Positions 1 to 13,999 of a DNA stretch of 64,000 nucleotides are shown one piece after another. The notes below the pieces were generated by a model. The model ran no database searches, had not been told where the DNA came from, and worked only from the letters and a program-made list of their open reading frames with translations. Source of the stretch: Onchocerca lupi (taxonomy: Eukaryota; Nematoda; Chromadorea; Rhabditida; Onchocercidae); NCBI GenBank assembly GCA_028564675.1, contig JAOVVO010000017.1, forward strand, positions 62,001-126,000, in the 5' to 3' direction. Position 1 is the stretch's first letter. The number at the start of each line of letters is the position of its first letter. The translations under genes and the position numbers were made by a program.

Positions 1-112
1 TACATGAAAAAAGAATGTCATAATTCAGATTCTTAACATAGGCATCAATATATAATGCCTATTTTAGATGGCTAAGTATTTGAATAGGATTTCAATTAGT
101 CTTAAAGCGAAA

Positions 113-3100
113 TCATTTAATTGAATAATTATTTCGAAATATTCGCTTCCATTTCTTCAACAATAATTGCAAAGCATGTATATTCAGATTATTGGAATCT
201 GGATTTGAACTATAACCATTAATGAGCAGATATGGTACTTCCGATATACGATTTGGTGTAGCGGATAGTGTACGATAAAATGCTTTTCGCTGCAACTGCA
301 TGCCACGTTCCGAATCATAACATCGCCTGTAAGTTTCGTTTTTTTTTTTTTTTTCAAATGATAAATGATTAGAAATATCATAAACTTCGCTAATTCTTTC
401 TTCTTTTTCTTTTTTTCTTCTTTTCACAACGATAACATTGAATGTTCATGTTCAATTTAATTATACACTGTAAAATGTAAAAAAAAAAATGTATCAAAAC
501 TTTTTTCTTTGTAATTAAGTAATAGTTTTATGGTAATGTGTTGTAGATTTTCTTAATTTTGTAAATAAAAAAAAAAAAAAAAAAGTTAACCGAATTCGTG
601 CATAATGATTACGGATAAAACCGGAACAGTGTTGAAATGCTGATTCCACATCGACATCATTGAGAGATCGTTCGAAACAAATAATAAATGCCAAAGCATG
701 CTTCATTTTTGCATATTCCAATACACAACTTTGTATTTTATTAGCATTACATTCAATCGATCCATGATTACATCGTATGGTACCATTCTAAAGTTTTCCA
801 TCAGATTACAAAATCATTTTTTATTAATTAATTAAGCTTTAAATTTTGTTAAGAGATGCAAATCTTTTCCTCTTATCCCTTTCTTTTTCTTTTTTTTGCC
901 TAATAAAATTGTCGATAATTTGTTTGTTTATTCACATATTTGATTTTCATATGTAAATCTTAATTTCGAAAAGTGTTAAAATTTTATTACTTATCTTTGA
1001 ATGAATAGATGTATATCTATAATTACTCGTTTGTTTCATTATTATTATAGTAAATTTTTTAGTGCTGAAATTTTTCATATCAAAAAGAAAATCTTATTTT
1101 ACGACTATTCAGAATTTTTCAATAAATTTTTTTTAACAAATATATTAAAAAACTGCAATATGCTGCAAATATGTTAAAAATTGCAAATATGTTCAATTTT
1201 GCTACAATTAAGAAAACAGCTTGGTTGGTACAATTATAATTTAGTTGATTAAAATTCATTTCATTTTTTCATATTTTTTTCTCTTTTTTTTCTTTGCCAT
1301 CAAATTCTTAAAGAAAAAGGCAATTATCGTGTTTTGATAAACAAATCGCAAAAGTTTCAATGGTAATTAATGTTGACATTGGTTGTAAAAGAAAAAAGCA
1401 AAATGTATGTGATTGAAAGGAAGAATGAAATATTTTAATTGGGGAATTATCTAGTAAAAAAATGCTGTTGAACCTTTTATATTTGAAATTTTAAAAAATC
1501 ATCGTTACTCAAATAAAAGAATAATTAGTACTTTGTTAAATTTAATGAAATTTTAGAGCCAATTAGTGTATGAATTATCGATTTGACATTCATAGTAGCG
1601 CTTTAACAAACTAATATCTCATTATTTTGTTAATAATATCTCCTTTAATTAATTATTTATTTAGCAAACTTTGTGCTTACATTTTTCTTTTTTTTTTTCT
1701 TTTTTCTTTTTTTTTTTTTTTTTTTTCTTACAATTTCCTGAACATTGTTAATTTTCTCTCAACATTATTTGACATATGAGCTGTAAATTTTGAAGACTAT
1801 GGTAAATGTAAAATGATAATTTATGTGTAAATTTGAAATTTTTAGTCAGCTAGATGATTAGACAAAAAATCTTTGTGATCACTTTTCAGAACAATGAAAT
1901 GATTTATTTGCATTGCAGCTGTCACATCTATACGCTTTAAAAAATTTTTAAACTGTCTTTTCTTTTTAGGTTAAAATTTATTCTATTTTATTTATGCTAA
2001 TGTTAAAATTATCATACAGTATCATATTATTAATATATTTATTCACAATGATGCTGGTACAGAAATAAATATAAAACTGGTAAAGTTCCTATGCTGCATT
2101 ATTTAGAAATCAATTTAATATTAAACTAAAACTTTGATTGATATTAGACAAGAAATATGAAACAAATTTGCTCATTTGCTGGAACATAATGAATCAATTG
2201 GAATTGTGGAAATTGAAGAATTTCAGTAAATATTATTAATTACAAACTATGGCAAAATTTAATTTCAATAATAAAAATAGAAAATTGGTACAAAAAACAA
2301 TTTATTTAGATGTTTAAGAAGTCAGTTGAAATTAAAAATTATCACTTATATAGCAAATAATTAATATATTTTAATTATAAGTCATTTAAATAAGGGAACT
2401 ATTTCTTTTTTTCGTTATCTTTCAAGTTCTTTTGTATTTAGTAGTATTCAAGCGAAATTTTAGAAAAAAAGAATTATTTTTTCGAAGAATGAATCATTTG
2501 CTGAAGTCAAAAAGCTTTAATAATCGATAAATCTCTTTTTTTTTTTTTTTTTTTTTAAACCGTATTCAATTTGTTTTGTTTATCAACAAATCACTAAAGA
2601 CCGGTTTGTTGAAAATTAAAAAAAACAAAAAAACGAAACATGTTTTGTTGTTTAATTTTTTTTCTGAAATTAATAATTTGAAATGAATTTCGTAAAATTC
2701 AAAAAACTTCCATCTTTCGAACTTTCTCCAGTGACAACAAAAAATGTAAAAAACATTGTTGAATGATTTGTTTACAATATTTTAAAGAACAATATAATGC
2801 TTATTTAAGTAGCTTGAATGGTTATTGCAACTCCTTCTTGCAGCACAATTGAAAATTGCTCAAAACCAGAAATTCACGATTATTATTTTAAATTAATATA
2901 AAAATGAAATGAATATTCTATTTTAATAATTCCTAATAAGCAAAACTTTCTTTATTCAATTGCTAATTATTAATAATTTATTATATTTAGATGCGAAAAA
3001 ATTCGACAATATATGAAATTGCTTTGTTTATACTAAAATATTTCTGCTTATTTATGTACAAATTTAAATAAAATTACAATTTACATTATTTTTTACAAAT

Positions 3101-3442
3101 TTTAGGCTTTCAAAATTTGGATAGTAACTGATAAAAGTTTCTAAACAAATATTTCAATAAAATAATTAAAAATCTAAAATTACTGAAAGCAATACTTACT
3201 TGAAGTAATTTCGAATTTCCCCATGGTATCATTTCAAGTTCGATCAATCCACGAAATTGATTGTAAATAATGCCAAGATGATTTGAAATAAAACGTTGAC
3301 AATATGGGCATAACGCTTCATAATACAAACTTAGCTTTATTGGCAATTTCATGCGTCGAAATTGATCGCATTGCTGTATTACGTCGCATCTCTTGGCCGA
3401 TTCGTAGCTATCACACCATAGATCAGATGGAATGTCGCAACT
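113..3442 (-). CDS. GILT-like (gamma-interferon-inducible lysosomal thiol reductase) protein, 5' exon not found
   Basis: Members of this family reduce disulfides in the lysosome or after secretion. Three exons join in phase: 3442-3200, 787-591 and 326-113 (stop TAA at 113-115), giving 217 codons plus stop. The first exon carries the thioredoxin-like CxxC site in LYYEALCPYCQRF. The second begins with the GILT signature, read as CNHGSIECNANKIQSC, which fits C-x-H-G-x2-E-C-x2-N-x4-C exactly. The third holds the Cys-containing segment RRCYDSERGMQLQ and the usual P-x2-I/L-NG region (PYLLINGY). The exon at 3442 starts after an acceptor at phase 0 with mature-protein sequence (SCDIPSDLWC), so a signal-peptide exon must lie upstream. 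I searched by eye up to about 8.5 kb and found no convincing candidate. The first intron shown is 2.4 kb, the second 264 bp with a poly-T run at its acceptor. The family call is firm; the paralogue is not determined. Confidence 0.9.
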
Positions 3443-5704
3443 CTGCAAACATCAATTTTACTAAGAAATTCATTTCTTATCTTTTGAAAAATTCCAAAAT
3501 TTCATAATCCTTCGAAAGATTTGTATACTTTTACCGTTTATTTCATCATAAAATCTATTATCAGATGTTGAAGTGATAAATGTTTTTTTGCTATGAAAAT
3601 ATTCATTACATATCATAAAACAAAAACCTTTGTCATAGTGACAATAAATTAACATAAATTTACAATGCTAATTTGATAATCCAAAAAAAAAAAAAGTTAA
3701 CTTCGTGAAAAAAAATTTAATTAATGAATTTTATTGATAAGTAGTAAGATTTTGCAATGATAACAAGCGCTCAATTTTTTGTTTCTAAATTTAAAATTAT
3801 TCTTTTTGTCTGTTATTGCATATAATCGATATGATAGGTTTGCAAATTTTGCAGTAACACATTCATGAAGCGCTTCAAATCAAAAAATATCGAACTTATC
3901 GTACCATCTCATCGATTTTACACTTTTCGGACTATATTATTTTGATTAAAAAATTTCATAGTTTAATTTTACATTATTTTAATTCACATTCAAAAATTTC
4001 ATATTTTAATTTAAAATAATTTTAATTATGTCCGAAAATTTTACAGTTTGTTCAAATTACCCAGTATTTGATAATTTGCCACTCGCAATTTTTTTTCATT
4101 ATCAACTGATCAAATATTTCTGTTAGAACAACTATTCACCATTCTAAATCACAATGTTTTTTATTAATAAACAGAGAAGTTCATTTGATCACAACAAAGA
4201 TCAATTATCAAAACAAGTAATTAAACGACTGAAAGTTCTATGATCGACGGAAAATATAGCAGAGAAACAATAATATTTTTGATGTAGGAAATTTTGTGCA
4301 AAAATTATTTGAAAAACGATAAAATTTCCTATAAATGATACTAAATATGGTATTATCATAATCCCAAATTGCAGTTATGTGATTTTCAAAAATTTAGATT
4401 CATTTAGATCGACTGAACTAATTACAACTGTAATTCAATCTTTTAATTATCTATACTTAACGATAACTTAAAAGTAATATTACAAGTTGTTGATTTCCTA
4501 TCATTTATTATTTCTTATGTCAGCAGAAATTATCTTCCGCTATTATGGACTTGAACAAATTATTCATTCTTTCCTAGCTTCTACTGTCATTATTTTCAGC
4601 TTTAAAACAAGGAAAAAAAAATCAAAAAAAAAAGCAAAAACTTTGAATATCTTTCGTCTTTTTTTAATTCTTACAGCAGTAGTTTAAAAATTCTTCAAAA
4701 AAGATCCTTCATTCAACCTTCATTTAAAGAATTAAATTTGCCAATTTTTAAAATTCTATCAATTTTCAATTTTTTAACATAAGAATAATAATTTGTCATT
4801 TTCTTTTTTTTTTCGTTTTTTTTTTTTAAATTCACAAAAAAAAAAATAAATTTTTGCTCATTTTAAAAATTCAATTTCTATGGTAGGAATAATTTTGAGC
4901 TTTGCATGCCATAATCATTTTGATGACAGTTGTTGAGAAATTTCCTTTCTGACATAAATGGATGAATTTAAAATTATTGCTGCTTTTTTATAGCTGGAAA
5001 AAAAAAAGTTTTTAGTTATATTTCTGAAATTAAATGGAAGAATGGGAAAAAATTCGAGGATAATGAAAAAGAATAATGAATAATTTACAGGCAATAATGA
5101 ATTTGAACAAAATTTTCAATTATAATAAAATTTTTGCAAAATATTCACTAAACTTTTTGCTTATAAATTATAGCAAATATTTGGATAAAATTCCATTGAA
5201 ATTTTTTTTTGAATAAATTATTCTAACGATGGCCGATTTTTCAGAAAATGCATCGATGAATTTATTTGGTATGCGAATAAATTATCAATTAGGGATAGAT
5301 TGCACAAAATGACACGAAAGTTTTAATAAAAATTGGGAGAAGAAGAGAGAAATGGAAATAAATAAAACAACAAAGCTATCCTAATGATTGAAATGTTTTA
5401 ATTTTTTTGAAGGTTAATTAAATTTTACCAAACAAATTGATTTATAAAGTTTTAAAGTCTTTAGAATTTTTGCTTTTTTTTGAATTAGTTTCAATATTTT
5501 TATCAATGGAATCTATTACATATATATAAATACTAAATTCAATGATTTTATCGAACCATAGCTTTTTCACTTTGGAAAAAAAAAATTGTAGTAAAAATGA
5601 AAAAAAATTGAGTGGCAATGATTGAATTATCTTGTAAGAAAAGTTAAAATAACTGTAAAAAATTTTGATTTTTACTACAATTCTATTACACATTATTTAC
5701 ATTG

Positions 5705-5765
<61 letters not shown>

Positions 5766-8534
5766 GTTTTTTTTTGCATCATGTCTTATCATTACATATT
5801 AAATCGGATACTATAATCATGATTTATCTTAGTTTAAATTTATTGAAAATTTTACATTTCAAGCCTTAATTTTTGCCATATTTTTAAGAATTAATTAACA
5901 AATAGTTGAAAGAACAAAAGAAAAAAGAAAAGAAAAACCTTGGTAATGTGTATTAGGAATATGATTGATAAAAAAGATAGTGAAGAAAATTTATTCCACA
6001 AATCAACCATTGGTGATATTCGATGCTTTTCTGACAAAGATAAAATTGGGATCAATTATTCGTTGATGGCACACTTCTTGTTGGCTTGGCAAATATTCAG
6101 ATAACAAAGATATTATAGCACAAATGGTGCCGAAATTTCGTCGAAATATCCGAAAATAATCAAAACCAAACAGATGTTCGACGAATGGTACGATTTCAAA
6201 TAAATTGCAAAATGAGGAAGTTTAATATTTCTGGGGTGGAGCTAAGAAGAAGAATTTTAGCCAATAAAATTAAGAAAATTCATTTTAGGAGCAAAAAGAG
6301 TATTGAACGACTATTTATTAATCATGATAATATTATCACTAATAATAATATTATTATTACTCTTGTAATTAATTATTATTAATACTTATTACCAATATTA
6401 TTACTCTTATTAGTATTACTATCATTGCTATTATGATAAAGTAATAAGAAGCGCTGTAATTTTTGTAATTGATGATATCTTTACATATAGATTCTCATTA
6501 ATATAATATTATGCCATAAATAGAATTGCTGTTGCTTTACCATTAAAGATAATTGAAATTAATATCTAATAGTTCAATTATGAAAAAAAGACATTTAATT
6601 AATGTCTATTAGAATAATATTAAAGAAATGAGTGAAGAAATAATAATAATAATAATAGCAATGATAATGATGATAATTGCAAATGATTTATCAGAAATGA
6701 AACTTTAATACTAGATAAAATAAAATAAATTAAAAAATTTTCTATATTCTGAAAAAATTCAACAAAAGTATCCCTTCTGACAGTAAGTAATCAACTAATT
6801 AGCTGATATAATTTAATAGTCAAAATTTGTCGGTATAGACAAATCATCAAACAAATTTTTAGGAGCAGTTTATTCTTTAATTAGTGAATCGGATAATGCA
6901 TTCTTTATTGCATATATTTATTTGTATACAAATTGAAAAATTTATTACACAATTTATTGTTTGATTCATTTTTAAGAGATTTTTTATCCCATATTTTAAT
7001 CTAAAATCATATTGCCAAAATTTACATAAGAGTTAAATGTATTAAAAATCCCAAAATCATAATTTCAGTGAATTTTTTCGGGAAATTTCCACAAATTGGC
7101 AAAGAAAACTTTTGATTACTAAAAAAATTCGAACAAATAGTTAGTCATACGTGTTAGCTGAAAACAAAAATCACCATTTTTAACAAACTTTAAATCGAAA
7201 ATTCAAAAAAGAGATATCATAAATATTATTAAAACAAAAACACTAACATACATGACTCATTATTGCTATTTGCATTTATTTTATTCTTTTTTTTCTGTCA
7301 ATCAAAAGAACAAAAAAAGCTACTATTATCCACAGATGTTCATTCCAATTAGTACTTCTTACAAATTTGTTTTTTTTTTTTTTTTTTTTTTTGCAGAATC
7401 AAACAAAAAATGCCAAAAGTTAATTCAAATGCATAGTTCTGTTGTTTCTTCAAGTATAATATCGATTCAGTTTTTTATGTCAAATTTTATTTGCTCATGC
7501 ACTTGGAATTTGAAAAATTTGCATCTCAAAATCGCTAAAAACAAGACATACCTTCAGTACTATTGAATTTTTAGAAACAAATTTACTGAATATTTGAATT
7601 GTAGCTTCTTTTTTTTTCAATTTCAAATGCAAGAGACATTATTATAGTTACTAAAATATTTGCTTTTTTCATCCATCATTTTAAGGCAATCTTTAGATTG
7701 AATTTGAATATGAATGTAACTACAGTAATATAATGAATACAATAGATAAATAATAAATAAACCAGCTATCTTCGATCATGAATACTAAATCATTTTTTGC
7801 ATATTTTCTTACTTAATTTATTCAAATTCTTGTTTCTACCACCATTCAATTAGCTGCCTAAATTATTAAGTCATTGGTTTGAAATGCGAAAAAAAAAAAG
7901 CATAGAATTTATCTCAATTATTTCAAATAGAGTTAATCCCACTTTTGAAGATTACTTGATTTATATTTTAATTAGTGTGATTTCGGAGTATTTTACGTAT
8001 CGCAAAATTCGTAGTGAATATATTCTCGTCAGAATACAAAACATTTATTAATTGAATGTTTGATTTACAAATGAATTGCTCACCTCGCAAAATAAAGCAA
8101 CAACTGTAGATTACAAAATTCATGCAATTACATAGTGAACTAAATTAATTTCATTGTTATGGCAATTTAGCTAATCAACGTAAAACAAACTTTATTTAAA
8201 ATGTTTCAGTTTCGTTCCAAATGAAACGCTGATGATTTGGAAAAGTAAGATTTAAAAGCCTATATTTAACCAATAAAATATTTTCTTTCATGTAAAGTAA
8301 GAAAAACTATAATAGATATATGTCCAATAAAATCTGTCAAAATCAATGAAATTTTGAAACTTATAAAATCCGTTTCAGGAATGGATGAACAAAAAAGGAA
8401 TCAACTTGTTCAGCCAGCCATTATTAAACAAATTGGAATCATACAAAAGAATAGAAAGCTTGATAATTACATAAAGCAATTTTAAGATAATAAAAAACCC
8501 GCATTTTAACAAGATTGTTGGAGACAAATAACAA
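3443..8534. other. Gene-poor AT-rich spacer upstream of the GILT gene
   Basis: No convincing coding exon is visible on either strand. The stretch holds many A/T homopolymers, a long ATT microsatellite (5708-5765) and further ATT/TAA-rich degenerate repeats (about 6330-6440 and 6640-6680). It should contain the missing signal-peptide exon and promoter of the GILT gene and the 3' untranslated region of the gamma-tubulin complex gene. Short open frames here look like chance or simple-sequence products. Confidence 0.5.
5708..5765. repeat. (ATT)n microsatellite, about 19 units
   Basis: A nearly uninterrupted run of ATT triplets, about 58 bp, followed by a poly-T tract. It lies between genes, and an open frame through it encodes only poly-Ile, which is not a gene. 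Its length makes it likely to vary between individuals. Confidence 0.95.
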
Positions 8535-11500
8535 CTACGTGAGTAATGGTTGAAGTAAGGTGAATATGGTACCATGCATCGAACGACCCAGTCCAATCAA
8601 TAAGTCTTTTTCCCGTTTTACAACTTTTAACATCTTCTCAACATCGCGTAAACTAATGGTATCCATTCGCAAACGTAATTCAACTTCTGTTGCTCGGTCA
8701 CATAATTTTGTTATGGCATCGTGAATCAAACCGCGAGATCCGCTCCTGAAAACAAGTCAATTTATCTACATGAGAATGAATTACAAATAAAGAAAGATCA
8801 GGAAAAAATAAAAGGATAAACTTGGTTTTTTTTTTTTTTTCTTTGCAAATATTATTGTAATTACTTACTATCAGATTTATGAATCACGATATTATTGCGA
8901 TTTTGATGCCGGTTGATCTTTTTATTAGAACAAAAACAACAGAATATCATTTCTGTTTTTTTTTTCTTTTTTTTTTTTTCATAATCTTCTCACCTTGTTA
9001 TTAAATTGGTAAGATGCATATTCAGGTCTTTCAAGATATGCTGAGCTTCTTCTAAAGTTTTCGATTCGGATACCAATGCAAATTTCTTCATTAACATGGC
9101 TTGCAACTGAAATTGTCGCCAGCCTTATTCAAGAAATATTGCTGATTGTCTAAAAAATTTAATTTTCTTTGTGCACAATTTTGACTACACATTACGAATG
9201 ACGCAAGAAACATACATGAGTGAAGAAAATTTCTGATATTGCGGTTAATGGTTGTGCGATAAAACATATCAAGTGGTTTAGTCTTTGTCGACTAATGTTA
9301 AGTTCTTTCATTGCAGCTACTGAAAATACTTTTTGCAGTTAAAAATATAAGAAAAAAGCAAATTTATCTATTTTAAAATGCAATTACTTATTCGTGAAAA
9401 TTATTCAACTTTTTGCCAATACTTGACAAAAAAAAACTTGACATCTCAGAAGTTGCTGCAAATATAAATAATATATTGAAGAAATATAAAGAATCCAGCT
9501 GAATGAAACACTATGACTCACTGCGATAATATCGCAAATACGAATTATGAAATATAAGAAGCTTGGGAACTTACAATCTATTCGAACTGCTGATAAAGCC
9601 TCTTGCGCTTGTAACAATCGTAACAAAAATCGAAGACAAAGATTGAGTGTAGAAAGAAGCTTGTCCTCTATTAAATAATGCAATGGCCAAGAAAGCTGAA
9701 AATAAAGATTTCACTAACTATAAAATTAAAACTTAATATTAAATATTATCATAATTTTTTATAATTTATTTCTTTTCGACTTTTTAAACTGGGACCTTCA
9801 AAAAAATGATTGCAACAACAAACAATTTTTGACAATATTAATTTCAAAACTAGATGCAAATGATAAATATAAACAATCTCACGTCACTCAGTAATGTCGA
9901 GATACTTAGATTTCGAAGTACTGCCCACTTCTCATACACTAATAACAAATTTTTAGAAACAAAAAGTCCTTTCAAATCTCATATTTTTTTTGAAAACCGA
10001 ACCGATAAGTCAAATCTAAAAACCTGTGGTTTGATTACTAGATTATCCAGAAGATCACTACCACACCAAATAGTCCATCTCTCACAAATTTCAGGTGAAA
10101 AACCAGAAAGCTGCAAACTCTTTTGAAAAGATAATACTATATTGCAGTCCTGTGAAGTGCGCGTTGCTCCAAACAAATCAAATGCCATCTCACGCAGCGC
10201 GAAACCCGTATAGACTGACTGGAAATTTCTGCACAATAAAAGTAAGAGATCTTTTTTTGAATAAATAATTTAAATATTTTTTAATTTCCCATATGCTCGC
10301 AGCGGTTAAATTAGTGCTGCTAATAAATTCAGTACGATACCAACATGCGAGAGCAATATCGTATCAGAACATCATCATTACAAAACTGAACTAGAATCAA
10401 ATTGAAAAAATGAACTATACTTACCTCCATTTCTTTCAAAACTTGAAATAATGCACTGTTTTCTAAAATAGAACGAAAAAGAAGAGAAGAGTTATTTTTC
10501 GCACATCTCTCACACGCATATTCCATGCTTCTCATAATTTTTTGAGCGGTAATAAAGCAAAGGTCGTCTTTCAATCGTAGAGCTTTCCTCAAGTAAACCG
10601 AAAATTCTAAAATGAATTTCACGTTAGATGGAACAGAGACTTTGAAAGACTCCAAAATTAAAGACTGATTTGTTTACTTAATTAAATAACATAGGTTTTA
10701 TTTTAAATTGGTGACTCCTTTACTAATTTTTTGCATGTCGCTTTATTATTATAAATTAATCCAACATATTAGAATGTTAAAAAAATGAACTAAATACATC
10801 ACAGTACTTCCAACTATGTCACTATTCAACATTAAGCGGTAATAACACCATTCAAGGATCCTTCAGCAAGCAGAGATTATCAAAAAGATTTTTAATTTAA
10901 TTAAAGCTTACTATCAGGTGCTTCGTAATCACAATTGCCAGTGCGCAAACGGTGAGCATTCAAAGCACCATTTTCTACATATTTGATTAGAAGTTTAGAC
11001 CAAAATAAGCAATGCGTCCGCCTTGTTTGAATTACTATACTATCTTTCATACTAGAATTTTATTAGAATCAGTATGGTTTTAGTTCGAAAATTAAATTTT
11101 TCATTTCAAGTATAATTCAAATTCAAGACAATTAAATATTTATGAGAATAGTATTTTCGAAAGAAAATGTAACCTTTGAAAAATGAATTCGTTTTCAAGT
11201 ACAGGATCAATTTCACCGATGCTGAATAAACGATCAAAATATCGTTCGAAAATTCCTAAAACAGCATGTTGCAATCGTCCAATAATCTGCTTCTGAAAAA
11301 GATATTCAAAACTACAATTATTTTTCATTAAAATAAATATGCAGAAAACTATACCACAGAATGCGGCCGTAATTCTGTATAAAGCGTTGTGGTCAGAAAA
11401 CGATCCAGAAAGCAATCGACAGCTCGATAATTCCAAATGTTAGCAGTGATAATCACTGATAAACTATTATATACAGCAGAAAGTTTTAGGAGTTCATCAC

Positions 11501-13999
11501 GAATCGAATGCAAAAGAGTACGTAAATCTGAAAATTAAACAAAAAAAATTTATAAATAACTACAGTTCACACTGCTTGAAAGTTCATAATATTGCCAAGT
11601 AAAGAAGAAAAAAAAAAGGGAATTAAATCCAATTCTAGCTGATTTAATCATCTAACCTTTAACAAAAGTTGCAAAAAAAAAATCTTCTAGTGATCTTATG
11701 AATAAATTACAATATAATAAGATATTGAATAAGACTTGGTGTCTAAAATCAAAGATATCCAAATTAACTAAAGTTCGACTTTATTGGAAAATTAAAGACA
11801 ATTAAAATACTAAGCTTACTTAACATATTATTATTGTAAAGTTCTCCAACAGCTCGAGTATGTCTACTTAAAAAGTCCAGAACGAATTCCTGAAGAACTT
11901 GTTCGATTTGCGAATGAACCTGATCTTTCTGACTGAAAGCCATTAATGCTATGATTTGAGCACGTGCTTCCAAAAATGGCTCAACATAAATACCAATCTG
12001 AAAGAGTGATCGGTTCTTTCTGCTGCTCTTCTGAAGATAAATACAATTTCAAAAATCAACAAATATCCCTAATAGAAATATTAGACTATCTCTTTCATAT
12101 CACTTGTATTTGAAAAATATTTAAAGAAATCTGGATTGAAAAGAATTTCAGAAGTCATGAATTCCAAGTAGAAATGGAATATTATTACTTCAGTCTGATC
12201 CACGATTCCATCACTAAGACAATAACTGTCATCCAATTCATAACTACCACATGGTTTCGGTATCAGAAATGAACAATTCCTGTTAACATCCAATATCCTG
12301 AAACAGTCATTACGGTTATTTTTAGTAGAAATTTATAAGCTTTATTACTGAAATTAATGGTTTCAGATGGTGGTTAAAAATAGAATGGAAAACATCAAGA
12401 AATCATGTCAAAAAATATATATGAAAAACTATTAGATTATCCAAGTATAGAGCTTTTGCTGATGGCAATGCATAAATCAGAATATTGGTTACAAATCAAA
12501 GTAAATGGAAAATTGAATCACGAATTGAATCATTTAATTTAATCTATAAATATTTTGAAGAAATATATCCTTTGCACCATTTTGCTTAAATTATAAACTA
12601 TAATGATTATAGATATGATTACTCGTCAGCTTTCAGAATAACAGCTCTTTCTATTTTTTCCAACTTAATCTAATACATAATCTTAGCTATTTAGATACTG
12701 AGAAGAAAAAAACTTCGATATCAGTAAATAAATTAAGCAAGCAACTTAATACGTTAATATATAAAATATATATTTATATTTTATATATTAATTTCTTTTA
12801 AAATATAAATATATATATTGATAAGAACGACTTGAAAAAATTTGCCTTAAAAGATGATTGATGAGTTCCTGTTCCGTGATCTTAACTTTGTATGTTGTGG
12901 GCCTAAAACATGACACAAGTTTAAAGAGTGTAAAGTCTGGGAAGAAAATTTCTTCTATTAACTAACTTTAAGGAACAAGTTTATTTTAGCAACAATTTCA
13001 ACGATATCGAATATGATATAGATCGGGAAATTGTGCCTCAATTTATATTACACAAATTGTACCTAATTTATATACATAGATTAGAAAGCAAAAAATAAGA
13101 AAAGATACATAAATTATATAAATTATAGACCGGTAATATGATTAAAATTGGAAAACAGATTTCTTTGAAAATTTAAAGTAGTTGAATTTCAAAATAAAAA
13201 GAAAGATGCTGACCTTTTCTCAAGATTTTTAAGGACATTCCTGATGTTATTCATCAGTATATTATCTTCGATGCTCACTCGGAATGCTTGCACACCCTCG
13301 GGAATATTTAACCGAGTATATTCATTTGATACTTCAATTCGCCACTTTCTTCTTTTATCCGTTACTGTTGAAGTTGTTCCTTGATTTATAAATGCTGTTG
13401 TTGCTGTTCCATCTCCATTCTGAATTTGAAATAAGATTATAATTGGACGTTAATGAAATGACAAATTCAGTATTTGATGACAAGCTGACTGCTTTATTCG
13501 CAGATGCATTTTTCAATTTCCAATCAATCTACTAGTTAGAATCAAAATAATAATCTTTCTCTCTCTCCCATCTTCTCTCAGTTTTGAGAGTTCAGTTATC
13601 ACATTCTGCATATCATGTGTATCTCAAAGATTTGTTTCATTAATAAATTACATTTTGTATGTATTCGCTGATTATGACATGAATTCTAGATTTAATCTAT
13701 ATATAAATAATCCATGACAAAGCATCAACAATATAACATATGCATGAAAATTGACTTAAATTATTGTAATCTAATAGAAATAATGCAGCAGTGATGAACA
13801 AGCAAATATCCTCAATAAATCGAATATTTAAACAGATATTAGTGATTGTTCATTTTTTTTTCTTCAATTACTGAATTATTAATTTTTAGAAAAAAAAAAG
13901 ATGTAAAAAAATTTTTCTTATAAATAAAAAAAATCTTTTTCTTAAAAGATTTATGCAGAAGAGACATACTTCGTTATCCAAATCTTGTTCGCATCTCAT
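8535..13999 (-). CDS. Gamma-tubulin complex component (GCP, Spc97/Spc98 family)
   Basis: Helps form the gamma-tubulin ring complex that nucleates microtubules. Thirteen exons join in phase: 13999-13970, 13419-13214, 12297-12189, 11997-11820, 11527-11355, 11292-11174, 11051-10912, 10606-10425, 10218-10003, 9695-9575, 9319-9216, 9106-8994 and 8745-8535, giving 633 codons plus stop. The family mark is the GCP core FDLS/LSWPLHYLIEDK followed by LNLCLRFLLRLLQAQEAL (about residues 448-485), matching the L-x-Y-x-v-x-W-P-L ... LFRFLLRLkR block. Other GCP-like segments are IGIYVEPFLEARAQ (about 116) and DRLFSIGEIDPVLENEFIFQ (about 250-270, W-x-x-G-x-x-x-D-x-x-x-E-F-F-I-like). The protein is short and divergent beside human GCP2/GCP3, so the subtype is not assigned. 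The donor ending at 10003 (GTTCGG) and acceptor before 11051 were chosen for phase and family fit. An acceptor at 14011-14012, 11 nt before the ATG, fits spliced-leader trans-splicing (inference). Confidence 0.85.

Noticed and set aside
3470..3655. Minus-strand open frame as possible first exon of the GILT gene
   Set aside because: It has no signal-peptide character and its possible donor (phase 1) does not match the phase-0 start of the next exon.
5622..5816. Open frame through the ATT microsatellite
   Set aside because: Poly-isoleucine from a simple repeat; not a gene.
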